Part shown: piece after piece, positions 7,049 through 15,808 of the stretch
Numbering within the stretch: the first letter of the stretch is position 1
Layout of the letters: every line of letters begins with the position of its first letter
Assembly: GCA_000316135.1 (NCBI GenBank)
Contig: JH994033.1
Span: 31,429 to 47,236 of the forward strand
Origin: Trachipleistophora hominis
Lineage: Eukaryota > Microsporidia > Pleistophoridae
DNA: 15,808 nucleotides
Reading direction: 5' to 3'
Translations under genes and position numbers: made by a program
The notes under the pieces: generated by a model
The model's input: only the letters and a program-made list of their open reading frames with translations
What the model was told of the DNA's origin: nothing
Databases searched by the model: none

Positions 7049-7384
7049 TTACCTTTTTACACCTGATCCAAGCTCTTCACGTACTTTGAACCCGCATCTT
7101 GAACAAAATCGGTCAGCGTCATCGATAATTACATTCCTACAGTTATCACAAATCATCACGTCTTCCATTCCAAGCCCATATTTACATTTATCACATCCTA
7201 TATACGGTGCAGATGTTTTAACACAAAATAAAGGAATCATCAGAAATGTAATATACGTCTTCTTAACCAATTTTGTTGTTTTGCTCATTCTAGAACAAAT
7301 AGGGCAGTGAATATTCTCTACTGGATTCTCAGTTTCGAGTTTGACGGTGTGTTCAAGAGGCATGCATATCAAATTTTGACACAT
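7049..7384 (-). CDS. Small protein with two four-cysteine zinc ribbons
   Basis: The 111 residues hold two zinc-binding units. The first is CPIC (Cys27, Cys30) and CDKC (Cys64, Cys67) around the hydrophobic stretch TYITFLMIPLFCVK. This resembles the fungal zinc-ribbon family whose core reads CPxC...FFIPLFP...CxxCG (Pfam zinc_ribbon_15). The second is CDNC (79, 82) with CSRC (94, 97), a double-zinc-ribbon-like tail. I infer a small zinc protein, possibly membrane-associated through the hydrophobic stretch; no catalytic role is visible. The ATG at 7384 follows a run of eleven A's on the coding strand; the ATG at 7363 (residue 8) is an alternative. The frame ends V-K-R-stop with the stop inside an AG|GTAAGA sequence that looks like a 5' splice site, so the true C-terminus may differ (see the candidate exon at 6818-6894). 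The family assignment is from pattern memory. Confidence 0.75.
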   Translation of the reverse strand: MCQNLICMPLEHTVKLETENPVENIHCPICSRMSKTTKLVKKTYITFLMIPLFCVKTSAPYIGCDKCKYGLGMEDVMICDNCRNVIIDDADRFCSRCGFKVREELGSGVKR

Positions 7385-9379
7385 ATTTTTTTTTTTGGTA
7401 ACGTACCGTACATTTATTGCTATAAGATAGCCAATAATCGCTTTGTATTACAAACTGATACGCTCTGTATGATGCTGATAGTGTAATCAACCAGTTATAA
7501 AAACCAATGATAAAATTTAAACAAATGTGAACGATCATGTTAGAATAACAATCGATATCTTTATAAGAACGTCCGTGTTTATATCGTAACATCCGATAAT
7601 TAAAGATTTTAATTAGTGAGTAGCCGTGGTTATCATTTATGACAGATTGCGTTGTGACGATGTCAAAATCATAGTTTGGGTTGCAAAGTAATCATTTAAT
7701 GCTAAAAATATGGTTTTTATCTAATATTGCTTAGAATTCTTGGTTTAAACCTTCATTATAGTCGTACTGTGTTCTTTAAAATAACACGATCACCATCAGC
7801 ACGATAAATTATATGCGTGTATAAGACCGGCATTCATCATCCCAATTAGCTTGCACGGCAATGTTTTTAAATGAAAGAAATTTATACTTGAAGAAAAGCT
7901 AATATCTCATCAACTTCCTACACAGCAATGTTAATACATGCTTCAGTTATATTCCTACCATTTTTCTTTACCGGTAACATTATGAACCTGAAACGTTATT
8001 TCATGTAGTTTGGATTAGAATTCTTCGATCAGAGACATATTTTCACAAAATGCGCAAACTAAACACTTTACGACAACCTATTGTGTTACAAACAAAAATG
8101 ATCCTACCAAGCCAGTTTGCAGAAACGTTCCGCACTTCATTGGTCATAAACGAGCTTCTTATTGCTGTGCAATATACTTTATCAATGATATACGTGATAT
8201 TTCTTTTAAAACGTGTTAAATCATCACTGCTGAAACATTACCATGTAAAAACGTGTTTATATCATTTCAAATATTCAGCGTCTCTATTGATCAGAGAAGA
8301 GCAACGTAAATATTAATCTAGAGGATGTAATGCCTGCCAAACAAGTGTCAAGGCACATTTGATACAATAAAAGCTACGAATACGCCATTAAGCAATGATA
8401 AAAATATTTATCACAGAAGAAGTACATGTTGACAGTCAAACATCGTTAAACTCTACCAATCAAGATTGGTAGCCACGGTCAATTCCAGCGAATCGAAAGA
8501 GTGTGTTAGATGAGAATTAAACGTACTTACAGAGGAAAAAGGCACCTTAAACCACTTGTTTTAGAAATATGTTTTACATACAGAATTTATTTCATAAACA
8601 ATAATCATATAGGCATATTCTTCTTACCAATAAAATTTTTTATACTATAGGTTAGACTATGAACCCGTCACATAAAATCTGACAGTTGGTTGCTGATTCA
8701 ACCGAATTTACGTTTGCAAACGCTGCTTTTATTGTGAATTAGAACGTTGCCGTAGTAAATAATTTACTTTTTCCATTTATGAAAGGTGTGATGTTGTGTT
8801 TTGAGGAGAAACTGAAGTAGTAAATAAAGTTTAATTGAATTATTGTGATTAATTACTTTATTCTTTCGAAATTTGATTTTTATCATTGTATGACGTATTT
8901 TATTGCTAAAGTGGTTTATTCATCATTCCATACAATATTATGCTTTTCTGGTGTGTATTATCTGTTCTTTAAAATAAAATTTTCTTTGTTCACTCTACAT
9001 TCAGTGTTTTATTATTGGTATGGCCTTATATTTTCATATTATTTCATTAATCATTGATTCGTTACAGAACCTATAAATAATATCTTATGTTACCATCAAC
9101 TACGAATGTCTGTCTCAATCTATTAAAGTTGTTTACGGGTACATTTACGATACGGATTCAGAATATGTTTGAATTAATTCTATGTATCATTTATTAATGT
9201 GGATCAATAAAAAATGCAATACTCTATTGATAAATTAGGTGACGCTCGCCCTACCAGTAAAAATTGAACACAGAAAATTTGATGAAAATTAAAAAGCATC
9301 ATTTGTCCATTGCACCATCAGGAAATGTTTCAGAAATCGCAGAAAAAATTATTTGTATAGATTTTGGCGCGAAGGGTTA
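7385..9379. other. Long gene-poor spacer upstream of glyoxalase II
   Basis: About 2 kb of AT-rich sequence separates the divergent zinc-ribbon and glyoxalase II genes. The longest frame with an ATG (8050-8316, plus, 88 codons) is hydrophobic and basic, has no known motif, and has the composition of the spacer, so I do not call it a gene. A frame on the minus strand at 7353-7592 overlaps the start of the zinc-ribbon gene. A near-perfect 20-bp palindrome lies at 8453-8472. No tRNA, rRNA or transposon remnant was recognised. Confidence 0.55.
8453..8472. repeat. Inverted repeat, 9-bp arms with 2-base centre
   Basis: CTACCAATC (8453-8461) and GATTGGTAG (8464-8472) are exact reverse complements separated by AA. 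As RNA the loop would be too tight without opening a pair, so it is better read as a palindromic double-stranded site than as a stem-loop. It lies in the middle of a 2-kb spacer, far from any supported gene. Confidence 0.8.
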
Positions 9380-10105
9380 ATGGCACCGAAACACAAGATT
9401 TTAGGAATTTACGTAGGTAACGAAAGAAACCTGATGTACATGGTGTATAATGAGAAGTACGCTGTCGCATTCGACACCACGGACGTAAAAATATTAGAAC
9501 ACGCGCTCAAGATTGAGCCGCGGTCAATGCTTATGGAAAAGGAGGATGTTCTCAAGTCGGAGGCAAAGGTTGATCGAAAATTGCTCGCAGTGTTTACAAC
9601 GCACCATCATTGGGATCATAGCCATGGTAATGATGATGTCATGTTACTAACCGAAAACGTGTTTCATGGAAAGAATTTGGAAGAGAAGGTGTACAAATTT
9701 GAAGATTTTGAGGTTTTTGCACTTTCGACCCCCTGCCACACGGAAGACTCGTACAGCTTTTTAATCGATGATTATTTGATTCTTGGAGACACGCTCTTAT
9801 ATTTGGGATGCGGTAAGTTCTTTGAAGGAACCGCGAAGGACATGAAGGCATGCTTTGAGAAATTGAAGAAAAACGTAAAACCGGAGGTTATTTGCTGTTA
9901 TGGACATGACTACGCTGACACGGGCTATAAATTTGCACGTGAATACTTTGATGTACCAGAGGAGTACCGATTGAAGAGACTGCTTACGTTTGGTGAAGAG
10001 CTTGCCTACAACCCGTTCATTAACTTCCAGAAATTGGTGGACAGGAAGGCAATCAAAGGGCTGACTGAACTGAGAACAATCAAGAATCGATACAAAGGGG
10101 TATAA
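9380..10105 (+). CDS. GLO2: Hydroxyacylglutathione hydrolase (glyoxalase II)
   Basis: This enzyme hydrolyses S-D-lactoylglutathione to D-lactate and glutathione, the second step of methylglyoxal detoxification, usually in the cytosol. It is a metallo-beta-lactamase-fold protein of 241 residues starting at the ATG at 9380; the frame is open a little further upstream but without an ATG. Metal ligands are all present: THHHWDH (His75, His77, Asp79, His80), TPCHT (His120), LGDTL (Asp137) and YGHDYA (His176). The strongest family signature is GDTLLYLGCGKFFEGT (136-151). The C-terminal segment LRTIKNRY (231-238) matches the glutathione-binding R-x-x-K-D-x-F end of true glyoxalase II, which separates it from shorter generic beta-lactamase-fold hydrolases. 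The length is slightly below the usual 250-260. No organelle-targeting peptide is visible. Glyoxalase I is not in the window. Confidence 0.95.
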   Translation: MAPKHKILGIYVGNERNLMYMVYNEKYAVAFDTTDVKILEHALKIEPRSMLMEKEDVLKSEAKVDRKLLAVFTTHHHWDHSHGNDDVMLLTENVFHGKNLEEKVYKFEDFEVFALSTPCHTEDSYSFLIDDYLILGDTLLYLGCGKFFEGTAKDMKACFEKLKKNVKPEVICCYGHDYADTGYKFAREYFDVPEEYRLKRLLTFGEELAYNPFINFQKLVDRKAIKGLTELRTIKNRYKGV

Positions 10106-10553
10106 TTAAAGTATATTAAGTTATTCTATCGTACATAGAGGGAATTGTTACGTATTATAATTAATTTACTGTTCTTATTTTTAATTATAGTTAATTCTGT
10201 GTAGGTGTATTTAATTTTATGCCCTCATTTCCGGCGAATGGTCAGGTAGTAATAACACGACCAGAGTTTAAACATGTTTCATCGAAAAAACGACCAGAGT
10301 AATTCTATCTCATCAATCAATAACAAAATATGAAACTGTAAATTAGTGGAGTTATCTGCGTTAAAGCCTGTTTTATTAAAAAAATTGTTCATGGTAAATA
10401 ACGATTTAACAACGAAGGAGTTAACAAGGGGCAATTTTACCACCTTAGGTAAATAAAAATAAATTTTATTATCATCATCATTACAGCATACAAATTCTGG
10501 GGGCGACAATGTTGCCATACATAATCAGTCCAATATTAAATTAAAGTATTTCT
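10106..10553. other. Spacer between convergent genes, with one doubtful small frame
   Basis: The 3' ends of glyoxalase II (plus) and the large protein (minus) face each other across about 450 bp. A 79-codon minus-strand frame with an ATG (10279-10518) starts 35 bp past the stop of the large gene. It is hydrophobic with a cluster of Asp and Asn near its N-terminus and resembles nothing I know. Its AT-rich composition is that of the spacer, so I leave it as unproven. Confidence 0.5.
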
Positions 10554-10560
10554 TTAATTT
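10538..10560. repeat. Inverted repeat spanning the stop codon of the large gene
   Basis: AAATTAAAG (10538-10546) pairs exactly with CTTTAATTT (10552-10560) around the 5-base spacer tattt. The stop codon of the minus-strand gene (TAA, 10556-10554) lies inside one arm. A weak AT-only hairpin at the very 3' end of the coding region could affect 3' end formation; this is speculation. Confidence 0.75.
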
Positions 10561-13328
10561 ACGTATACTACACTTATATTGCCGCTCAAACACTTCACTT
10601 TTATCTCAAATTCTGGCACATTTTCATCGTTTTGCCATCGAACAAGTCGCATGCATGCGGGTTTGAGGATAAGTTCGCCTAATTTCGTTTGACCAACTTC
10701 AATCTCGAAGACCAATTGATTTTCCAAGGGATTAACCGCTAAGACATAGCTTTGGTCTTTTATATTCAACACGTATGCCTTGGGCGTATCGCTGAGCTGG
10801 TTAAGCCGATCCATAAAAACCAATTTATCATTCGACCAGTCAAGCAAGTTTTTTCGTATTTTGAAGAACATGTTCTTGAAATTGCCGGTGCTGAAATTAA
10901 AAAATGGGCCGTAACGTACAAACGGCGTAACACCATCAAAGTAGAAAGTGATGGGTAGCTCATAGGGAATAGGAGAGGCAAAAAAATTCAAAATACGATT
11001 TGCAAATTTGTGCGAGTATGTTGAGCCGTTCAAATAAAAAGTATTTCTTATAAAAGCCTCTCTAGCACCATCCATACCCCTTTGCTGCACATATTCTTCG
11101 TTAAAGACGAGCTGCTCAAGGCATTTATCATAATTTCTTATCTCAGTGCTCTTCATTTTCCGTTTGAAAAATAAAAACAGTCTTTTTTCAGAATTACTTT
11201 CTACTCGTACGATCGGATCTGAGCTCGCAGCTTTTGTCATATCGACCGATGACTGTTCGTTCGCCACGAAATCGGCACCAACCAACGAATCAAATTGGTC
11301 AATTGGAATGTTCTTTGTGGTGCTCAGGCCCTGCAGGTTGGTACCTGTTGGATCTTCGCCCTGTAAAACTAATTCGTGAGAAATTTTTTCGATAATTTTT
11401 TCTGCTCTTTCTCTTCTATCACGAGCAAAGCCAATCCCAACCATTTGATAATCGTTGTTTAACAGTTCCATTCTTTTGAGGCTTAGCTCTCTCTCCGTAA
11501 AATTCTTCAATTTAATCTCCAAGCAGTTCAACACACTTTCTGTATTAATCTCCAAGCTAAGAGACTTTGCTACGACTGCATGCAGCTCATACCTGTGAGC
11601 GGAGGCATAAGTATCGTTGGTCTCCTCGTGTGGCAGAGTATAATCATATAACGTTGGTCTTACTGTAAATATCAAGATATGCGTTCCTTCTTCGAACTGG
11701 AAATCGAACTTAATGGCGTTTTCGCCCTTTTCGATCAATTTATCAAATTTGAACCTTTCGTTTATTCTGATGGTCACCATCCTCGTTCTGTTAGAAATCA
11801 CCTTTAGCATAAACTCTGCCTTCTGATAAGCATTAAAAATCACTTCCTTTTCCTGATTAACGATCTTTAAGAAATGAGCATCCCCGTTTAAAACCACTTC
11901 TTTATCAATTACGCAATTAAATTTTACGGTCTTATCTGGTATATTAAACGATATTCGGTGAAGCAAAAACGATGCATTGGCCTGAATATAAATGTTTGTG
12001 CAACCGTTAACCTTTTCAACCCGGTAATTGACTGGTTTTGTAATCGTGCTATTCGTTTCTATCCGCAGTTTACCTTCATTTTCGATTTCAGACGAATCAA
12101 CCAACTCGTATTCTATTTCTGCATCCTCAATGTCATCGTAGATCTGAATTATTAATTCCTCGTCATTGGCAAGGACCCCGTTATATGGAAGAGTGTTATT
12201 CTGGTAGCTCTTGAAAAGCTTGTACCTTAGCTTTACATCCAACCCAATGCCCGGTATTCCATCTAAAAGATCTATTAGCTCAAAATTTAGGTTTTTATTG
12301 CTGTGATATTGTTTCAGGATGCCTTGTAACATGTCTTTACCCGTTGAATTCATCGATTCTACATTTATTAGACTTTCCAGATATAATACACTCTCTGGAA
12401 AATGCTTTCTAAGTATATTATTGGCTTTCTCAAAGTATCCCGTATCATATAACACTTTAGCCGCACTGTATAGCAGAAAAAGTCGTTTTCTTTTGTGTGA
12501 TCCAAGTAATTCCATCACTCTTGCCATCTCCACGCTCAGAACAACGTTGATGTACTCGTTCTCAAAATCAACCAGGTGGTATAAAAAGGCGTAGTGTGAG
12601 TAATTCTCTGTTATCTTGGTGTACAAAAAAATGAAGAAGACGAGCGTAAGACGATCAATATTGATTGTGTTTTCTTCGTCTTTTCCAGTGATATAGCTAA
12701 ATAAATCTGGATCAAGACTGAGTCTTTTATTTCTCATCATCTCACAATACACCCTTTTCTCATTCTTTGAGAATTGCCCGCATGCCTCCGTGTAATTCCC
12801 TAAAAAAAAGTTGGCGTACGCCTTGTCATCGGTTCGTTGCAGAAAATCGTAAAATTTTGTTTGCTGCTTAAGTATGCGGCTGGTCTCCATCTCAAAAATT
12901 TCTTTAAATGCACTTTCTATGATTTTTACCGTCCTCTTACCATTCATTGTACTTTTATTCGACTGATGACCATCTACGCTGATATCATCGGTTGTTGCAT
13001 CTACCTTGTCTATTTTTATGGACAGAAAATACGTTTTATTCCTGAAAGTTATCTTGTAATTATCTACACAGTCGTCTTTTATATGGATGCTGATACATGG
13101 CAGTCCTTTTTGGTTATCAAGTAAAAACTCTTTCAGGCACAGAATGTCGATATTTTCCCGCTTCTCGAGCTGCTCTCTGATCAGGTCAACGCCACGGGGT
13201 ACAGAACTCAAGAGATAAAATGTATCGGGATACACCATCGTATAATTTTCTAACTTCTTATCCAACTCTATTTTAGCTCTAAATCTGAAAACTTCGCTAA
13301 TTAACGATTTGAGGTCTTCTTGATTCAT
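10554..13328 (-). CDS. Large protein of 924 residues, possibly a TRAPP tethering subunit (TRAPPC8/Trs85-like)
   Basis: The gene is a single uninterrupted frame from an ATG at 13328. I do not recognise it with certainty. Residues about 155-345 look like repeated helices: DKAYANFFLGNYTEACGQF resembles the LADLAFL-x-YELAY block of TRAPPC8/Trs85, and MARVMELLGSHKRKRLFLLYSAAKVLYDTGYFEKANNIL resembles the later RKYAFHLVLAGHRY-x-AGQ-x-HAL block. From about 400 onward the sequence turns to alternating hydrophobic strands, consistent with the Ig-like beta domains that fill the C-terminal half of TRAPP large subunits. No membrane segment, signal peptide or catalytic motif is visible. If correct, it would act at the Golgi or autophagosome as part of a Rab1/Ypt1 exchange factor. 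Alternatives are TRAPPC9, C10 or C11 relatives or another helical-repeat trafficking protein. The coding assignment is firm from length alone; the function is tentative. Confidence 0.9.
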   Translation of the reverse strand: MNQEDLKSLISEVFRFRAKIELDKKLENYTMVYPDTFYLLSSVPRGVDLIREQLEKRENIDILCLKEFLLDNQKGLPCISIHIKDDCVDNYKITFRNKTYFLSIKIDKVDATTDDISVDGHQSNKSTMNGKRTVKIIESAFKEIFEMETSRILKQQTKFYDFLQRTDDKAYANFFLGNYTEACGQFSKNEKRVYCEMMRNKRLSLDPDLFSYITGKDEENTINIDRLTLVFFIFLYTKITENYSHYAFLYHLVDFENEYINVVLSVEMARVMELLGSHKRKRLFLLYSAAKVLYDTGYFEKANNILRKHFPESVLYLESLINVESMNSTGKDMLQGILKQYHSNKNLNFELIDLLDGIPGIGLDVKLRYKLFKSYQNNTLPYNGVLANDEELIIQIYDDIEDAEIEYELVDSSEIENEGKLRIETNSTITKPVNYRVEKVNGCTNIYIQANASFLLHRISFNIPDKTVKFNCVIDKEVVLNGDAHFLKIVNQEKEVIFNAYQKAEFMLKVISNRTRMVTIRINERFKFDKLIEKGENAIKFDFQFEEGTHILIFTVRPTLYDYTLPHEETNDTYASAHRYELHAVVAKSLSLEINTESVLNCLEIKLKNFTERELSLKRMELLNNDYQMVGIGFARDRRERAEKIIEKISHELVLQGEDPTGTNLQGLSTTKNIPIDQFDSLVGADFVANEQSSVDMTKAASSDPIVRVESNSEKRLFLFFKRKMKSTEIRNYDKCLEQLVFNEEYVQQRGMDGAREAFIRNTFYLNGSTYSHKFANRILNFFASPIPYELPITFYFDGVTPFVRYGPFFNFSTGNFKNMFFKIRKNLLDWSNDKLVFMDRLNQLSDTPKAYVLNIKDQSYVLAVNPLENQLVFEIEVGQTKLGELILKPACMRLVRWQNDENVPEFEIKVKCLSGNISVVYVN

Positions 13329-13329
13329 C

Positions 13330-13333
13330 GGGG
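13330..13333 (-). promoter_or_regulatory. CCCC run just upstream of the large gene's start
   Basis: On the coding strand the start reads GGAGCCCCG-ATG, a C-rich run in AT-rich surroundings. Short CCC or GGG motifs near the transcription start have been described for several microsporidian species. The other genes here do not share it in the same position, so this may be coincidence. Confidence 0.25.
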
Positions 13334-15808
13334 CTCCACAAATCGGTGTTCAAATTACGACCCGACTTTGAAATGAAGCACGTTAAATTCGCTTAAAGCA
13401 TACCTTGGATAGTTAATAATTGGCTGTTGCTCAGTTACAGATCGATGAATAACATGAACAAGTGGTTCTAATGCAGGAATGCCGTTCTACTGCAAATATC
13501 ACATGCTGAAAAAAATACATCTTTCGGATGACCCGTTTATACCATAGATATTTATAATGGAGTACTATTAATCATGTGTTATAATACCTGATACTTAGCA
13601 TATATTGAGCATATGCAATAGAACCTGCATAGTTCTTTGCTTATTCTCTGCAACGTTGTATTCATACAGCTCTTCTAGCAAAAAGTATTTAATGAGATTC
13701 TTTGTTAAACGGCGACACTTAAAAAGCTTTCCTAAACATTATTATTTCTTTAAAGTATATTTAACATCATCACATTGATATAATGTACCAAATACAGGTT
13801 ATTATTTTATTTTTAATGAATCACAGAATTTTTATTCATCTTTGATCATAAGTACGGTTGATAATACAACCATAAAGAAATCAAAACTATCCACTAACTA
13901 ATTGTTTAGTGAACAGTTATCATTATTATTTTATTTTTAAGACTAATTAAACAACAAAACGAAATAAACTGTTAAGAATCTTAGTTTCAAATGTTTTCTC
14001 GACCTTTCAGATAATCACAGTGAGATATACCAAATTAAAGTTTTTTAAAAATTAAATTTAGTTATATTATCGTAATTAACAAGAATAACATGTAATAGGC
14101 GAGTTCGGTTGGTAGGAATAATGATTGACGTACCACATTTAATTCACAGTGAGCAACAGATACGGTGGCTGGTGTATAACGCTGTTAAAAAATGTTCTGA
14201 TGATTTTTGAGCGTGTATGAGGTAGCGTAATTATCATCTTTATTAATAAAAAGACAACTTGGAAGATGATTGGTCTGTTCGAGAAAAAATTCAAAAAAGA
14301 TTATTTCGTCTTTTCGCCCGTATTTATAAGTTACATGTTGTTATGAAGTTCTCATCTTCTGAAAATCACGCAGCGTTCATTTACGATCGATGTTTAGATC
14401 AATTATTGATGCCAGCAGAAACTTAATTCTCTAATTCCTAACAAAAATATTGATCCACAAAAAATGAATAAAAATGATCAAATTTGGGATAGTTAGATAA
14501 ATTATAAGACAAATAAACACTAGAACCAATCTTCTGTTTTATAAACAATACAGCACAGCTAGTATTAATTAAAGATAGACTCCCTATGACCGATAAGTCT
14601 TACCTTAAATATCAAAAATATCTTATAAATCCTTATTTACTATAAGTATTGTTTTATTGTATCTGAACGAACAAGTCTACGATAAAAGAATGTGGCATTG
14701 TTTAAAACGTTAATTATTGTACATTAACCTGTATTTTATAAAATTGCAACTTATTCGTTTTAAATGCATTTATCACACGAATTGAATAAACAACTTTTCA
14801 CTCGGTAAGCAATGCAATCTTATAGAAATAACTTAGTGTGAATGAAAAAAACATAAATATTACAGTTAAATTATCACATCACGTATCGTCATTGATATAT
14901 ATGCATCGTAATATGATCAAGACGCTGGCAAATTTATGCTCAGATATCTGCTCTCGTACGATACATTTTGTGTATTTAAACAAGTGGTATTCATATTTAT
15001 TGTACTATAACGCTGTTAGTAATGCTGTTGTTGAGATATCGCCATAAACAGTCATACGAATAGTTAACTATAAAGTTCAAGCCTATTGTTAATTCCTAAC
15101 AGAACCGTTTATTCAAGTGTGTAGAGATTTAATTAAACGAACTTTTGAAGAAAACGTTCATTCATAAGGAATTTATTTTTCAGGTAGAAGAAATTAAATA
15201 CACGAAATAACTGGGCTGTTCGCGGCTTATCAGTAAATGTTAGGTGCATTATAATTGTATTATAGCCTATCTATTTTTATAATACACAAATTGGTGTTTT
15301 TTGGTCTGTCATCGGCAGATAATTATCGAGCTGTTTTCCTTTATATATGAGATTTTATTTATCACTTCATAAATTTCGCAACAGCCGATATATTTTGCAC
15401 TTTCGTTATTTGCCGCGTTTTGTACTAACCTGAGACAGTCTTTCACAGTACAAGATACTACACACCGTCGTTCATATCGATTACAACAACAATACAAATT
15501 AAAAACGTGCAGTTTTAGCAGACGATGATTATTTATAAGAGTTGCTATTTCAGTAATTTGTTGTTATTATATGGAGCGATAAATAATGTAACCTTATTTT
15601 GAAATTCTACAATGACTCAATTAATTAAAAGAGGTTTTCGAACCAATTACTGGTTATGTACACCCAAGTAAAACATTAACAACCGATAATTCGTCTTTGT
15701 ATTAAGTATTTGTACGTCTATCTTCAGAAATAGTGAAAAATAAACTATGATGAAGGATTTTCAGAAATTAATACGGGAAATATCACGTGTGAAGGTTTTT
15801 AAAAGGAA
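13334..15808. other. Gene-poor right-hand region, 2.5 kb
   Basis: No supported gene lies here. The longest frames (14838-15047 plus, 69 codons; 15309-15497 minus, 62 codons, Cys-rich) lack known motifs and have spacer-like composition. The region contains copy 2 of the 41-bp dispersed repeat (14563-14603) and an 18-base AT repeat (13799-13816 and 13923-13940). A TACTAAC at 15423-15429 followed by an AG resembles a yeast branch site, but no matching donor or coding exon was found. It could be promoter space for a gene beyond the edge, or decayed sequence. Confidence 0.55.
14563..14603 (+). repeat. 41-bp dispersed repeat, copy 2 of 2
   Basis: Matches 6632-6672 at 36 of 41 positions without gaps and in the same orientation, 7.9 kb away. 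Here it sits in a gene-free region, so conservation is not explained by a neighbouring gene. It could be a fragment of a mobile element, a regulatory site or a small RNA gene; the sequence does not decide. Confidence 0.85.

Noticed and set aside
8050..8316. 88-codon plus-strand frame with ATG
   Set aside because: It has no motif or family resemblance and the same AT-rich composition as the spacer; it may be chance.
13799..13940. 18-base AT repeat at 13799-13816 and 13923-13940
   Set aside because: It is low-complexity T/A sequence, so the match carries little weight beside the other repeat pairs.
15423..15436. TACTAAC followed by AG, resembling a branch site and acceptor
   Set aside because: No donor or coding exon could be paired with it; a 7-base match is expected by chance in a window of this size.
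15630..15650. GGTTCGA-like B box on the minus strand, suggesting a tRNA
   Set aside because: The flanking bases do not form a T-arm, and no acceptor stem or A box could be placed.

Overview
The window looks like nuclear DNA of a small, reduced eukaryote, most likely a microsporidian or a close relative. This rests on inference from four things. The recognisable proteins are eukaryotic (spliceosomal Prp8, a PMS1-type MutL homolog, a glyoxalase II). The conserved genes are uninterrupted by introns. Several proteins are clearly shorter than their fungal and animal counterparts: Prp8 lacks roughly 300 residues of its N-terminal region and PMS1 is about 578 residues. Genes are visibly richer in G+C than the AT-rich spacers. 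The long spacers (0.4-2.5 kb) argue against an Encephalitozoon-type ultracompact genome and fit a microsporidian with a larger genome. Species cannot be named from this sequence.

Layout. The left edge carries the 5' part of PRP8 on the minus strand, running off the window; a tandem duplication of about 62 bp lies just upstream of its start. After a 1.5-kb spacer come two plus-strand genes: an unrecognised 280-residue protein with a predicted signal peptide and a C-terminal membrane anchor, then a mismatch-repair PMS1 homolog with a complete endonuclease active site but eroded ATPase-domain motifs. Next, on the minus strand, is a small protein with two four-cysteine zinc ribbons whose reading frame ends on a splice-donor-like AG-GTAAGA, with a possible further exon downstream. 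A 2-kb spacer precedes a plus-strand glyoxalase II with all metal ligands. Convergent with it, on the minus strand, is a 924-residue protein that I tentatively compare to a large TRAPP tethering subunit (TRAPPC8/Trs85 type). The last 2.5 kb holds no gene I can support.

The genes do not form a pathway. Prp8 (splicing), PMS1 (mismatch repair), glyoxalase II (methylglyoxal detoxification) and the large protein (possibly vesicle tethering) are independent housekeeping functions. Prp8 implies that the organism still splices some introns, which makes the donor-like site in the zinc-ribbon gene worth testing.

Non-coding structure. Two pairs of dispersed repeats link distant spacers: a 33-bp identical pair (2539-2571 and 6307-6339), possibly the core of a longer diverged element, and a 41-bp pair (6632-6672 and 14563-14603). 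Several inverted repeats are also present. I found no rRNA, tRNA, CRISPR array or intact mobile element.
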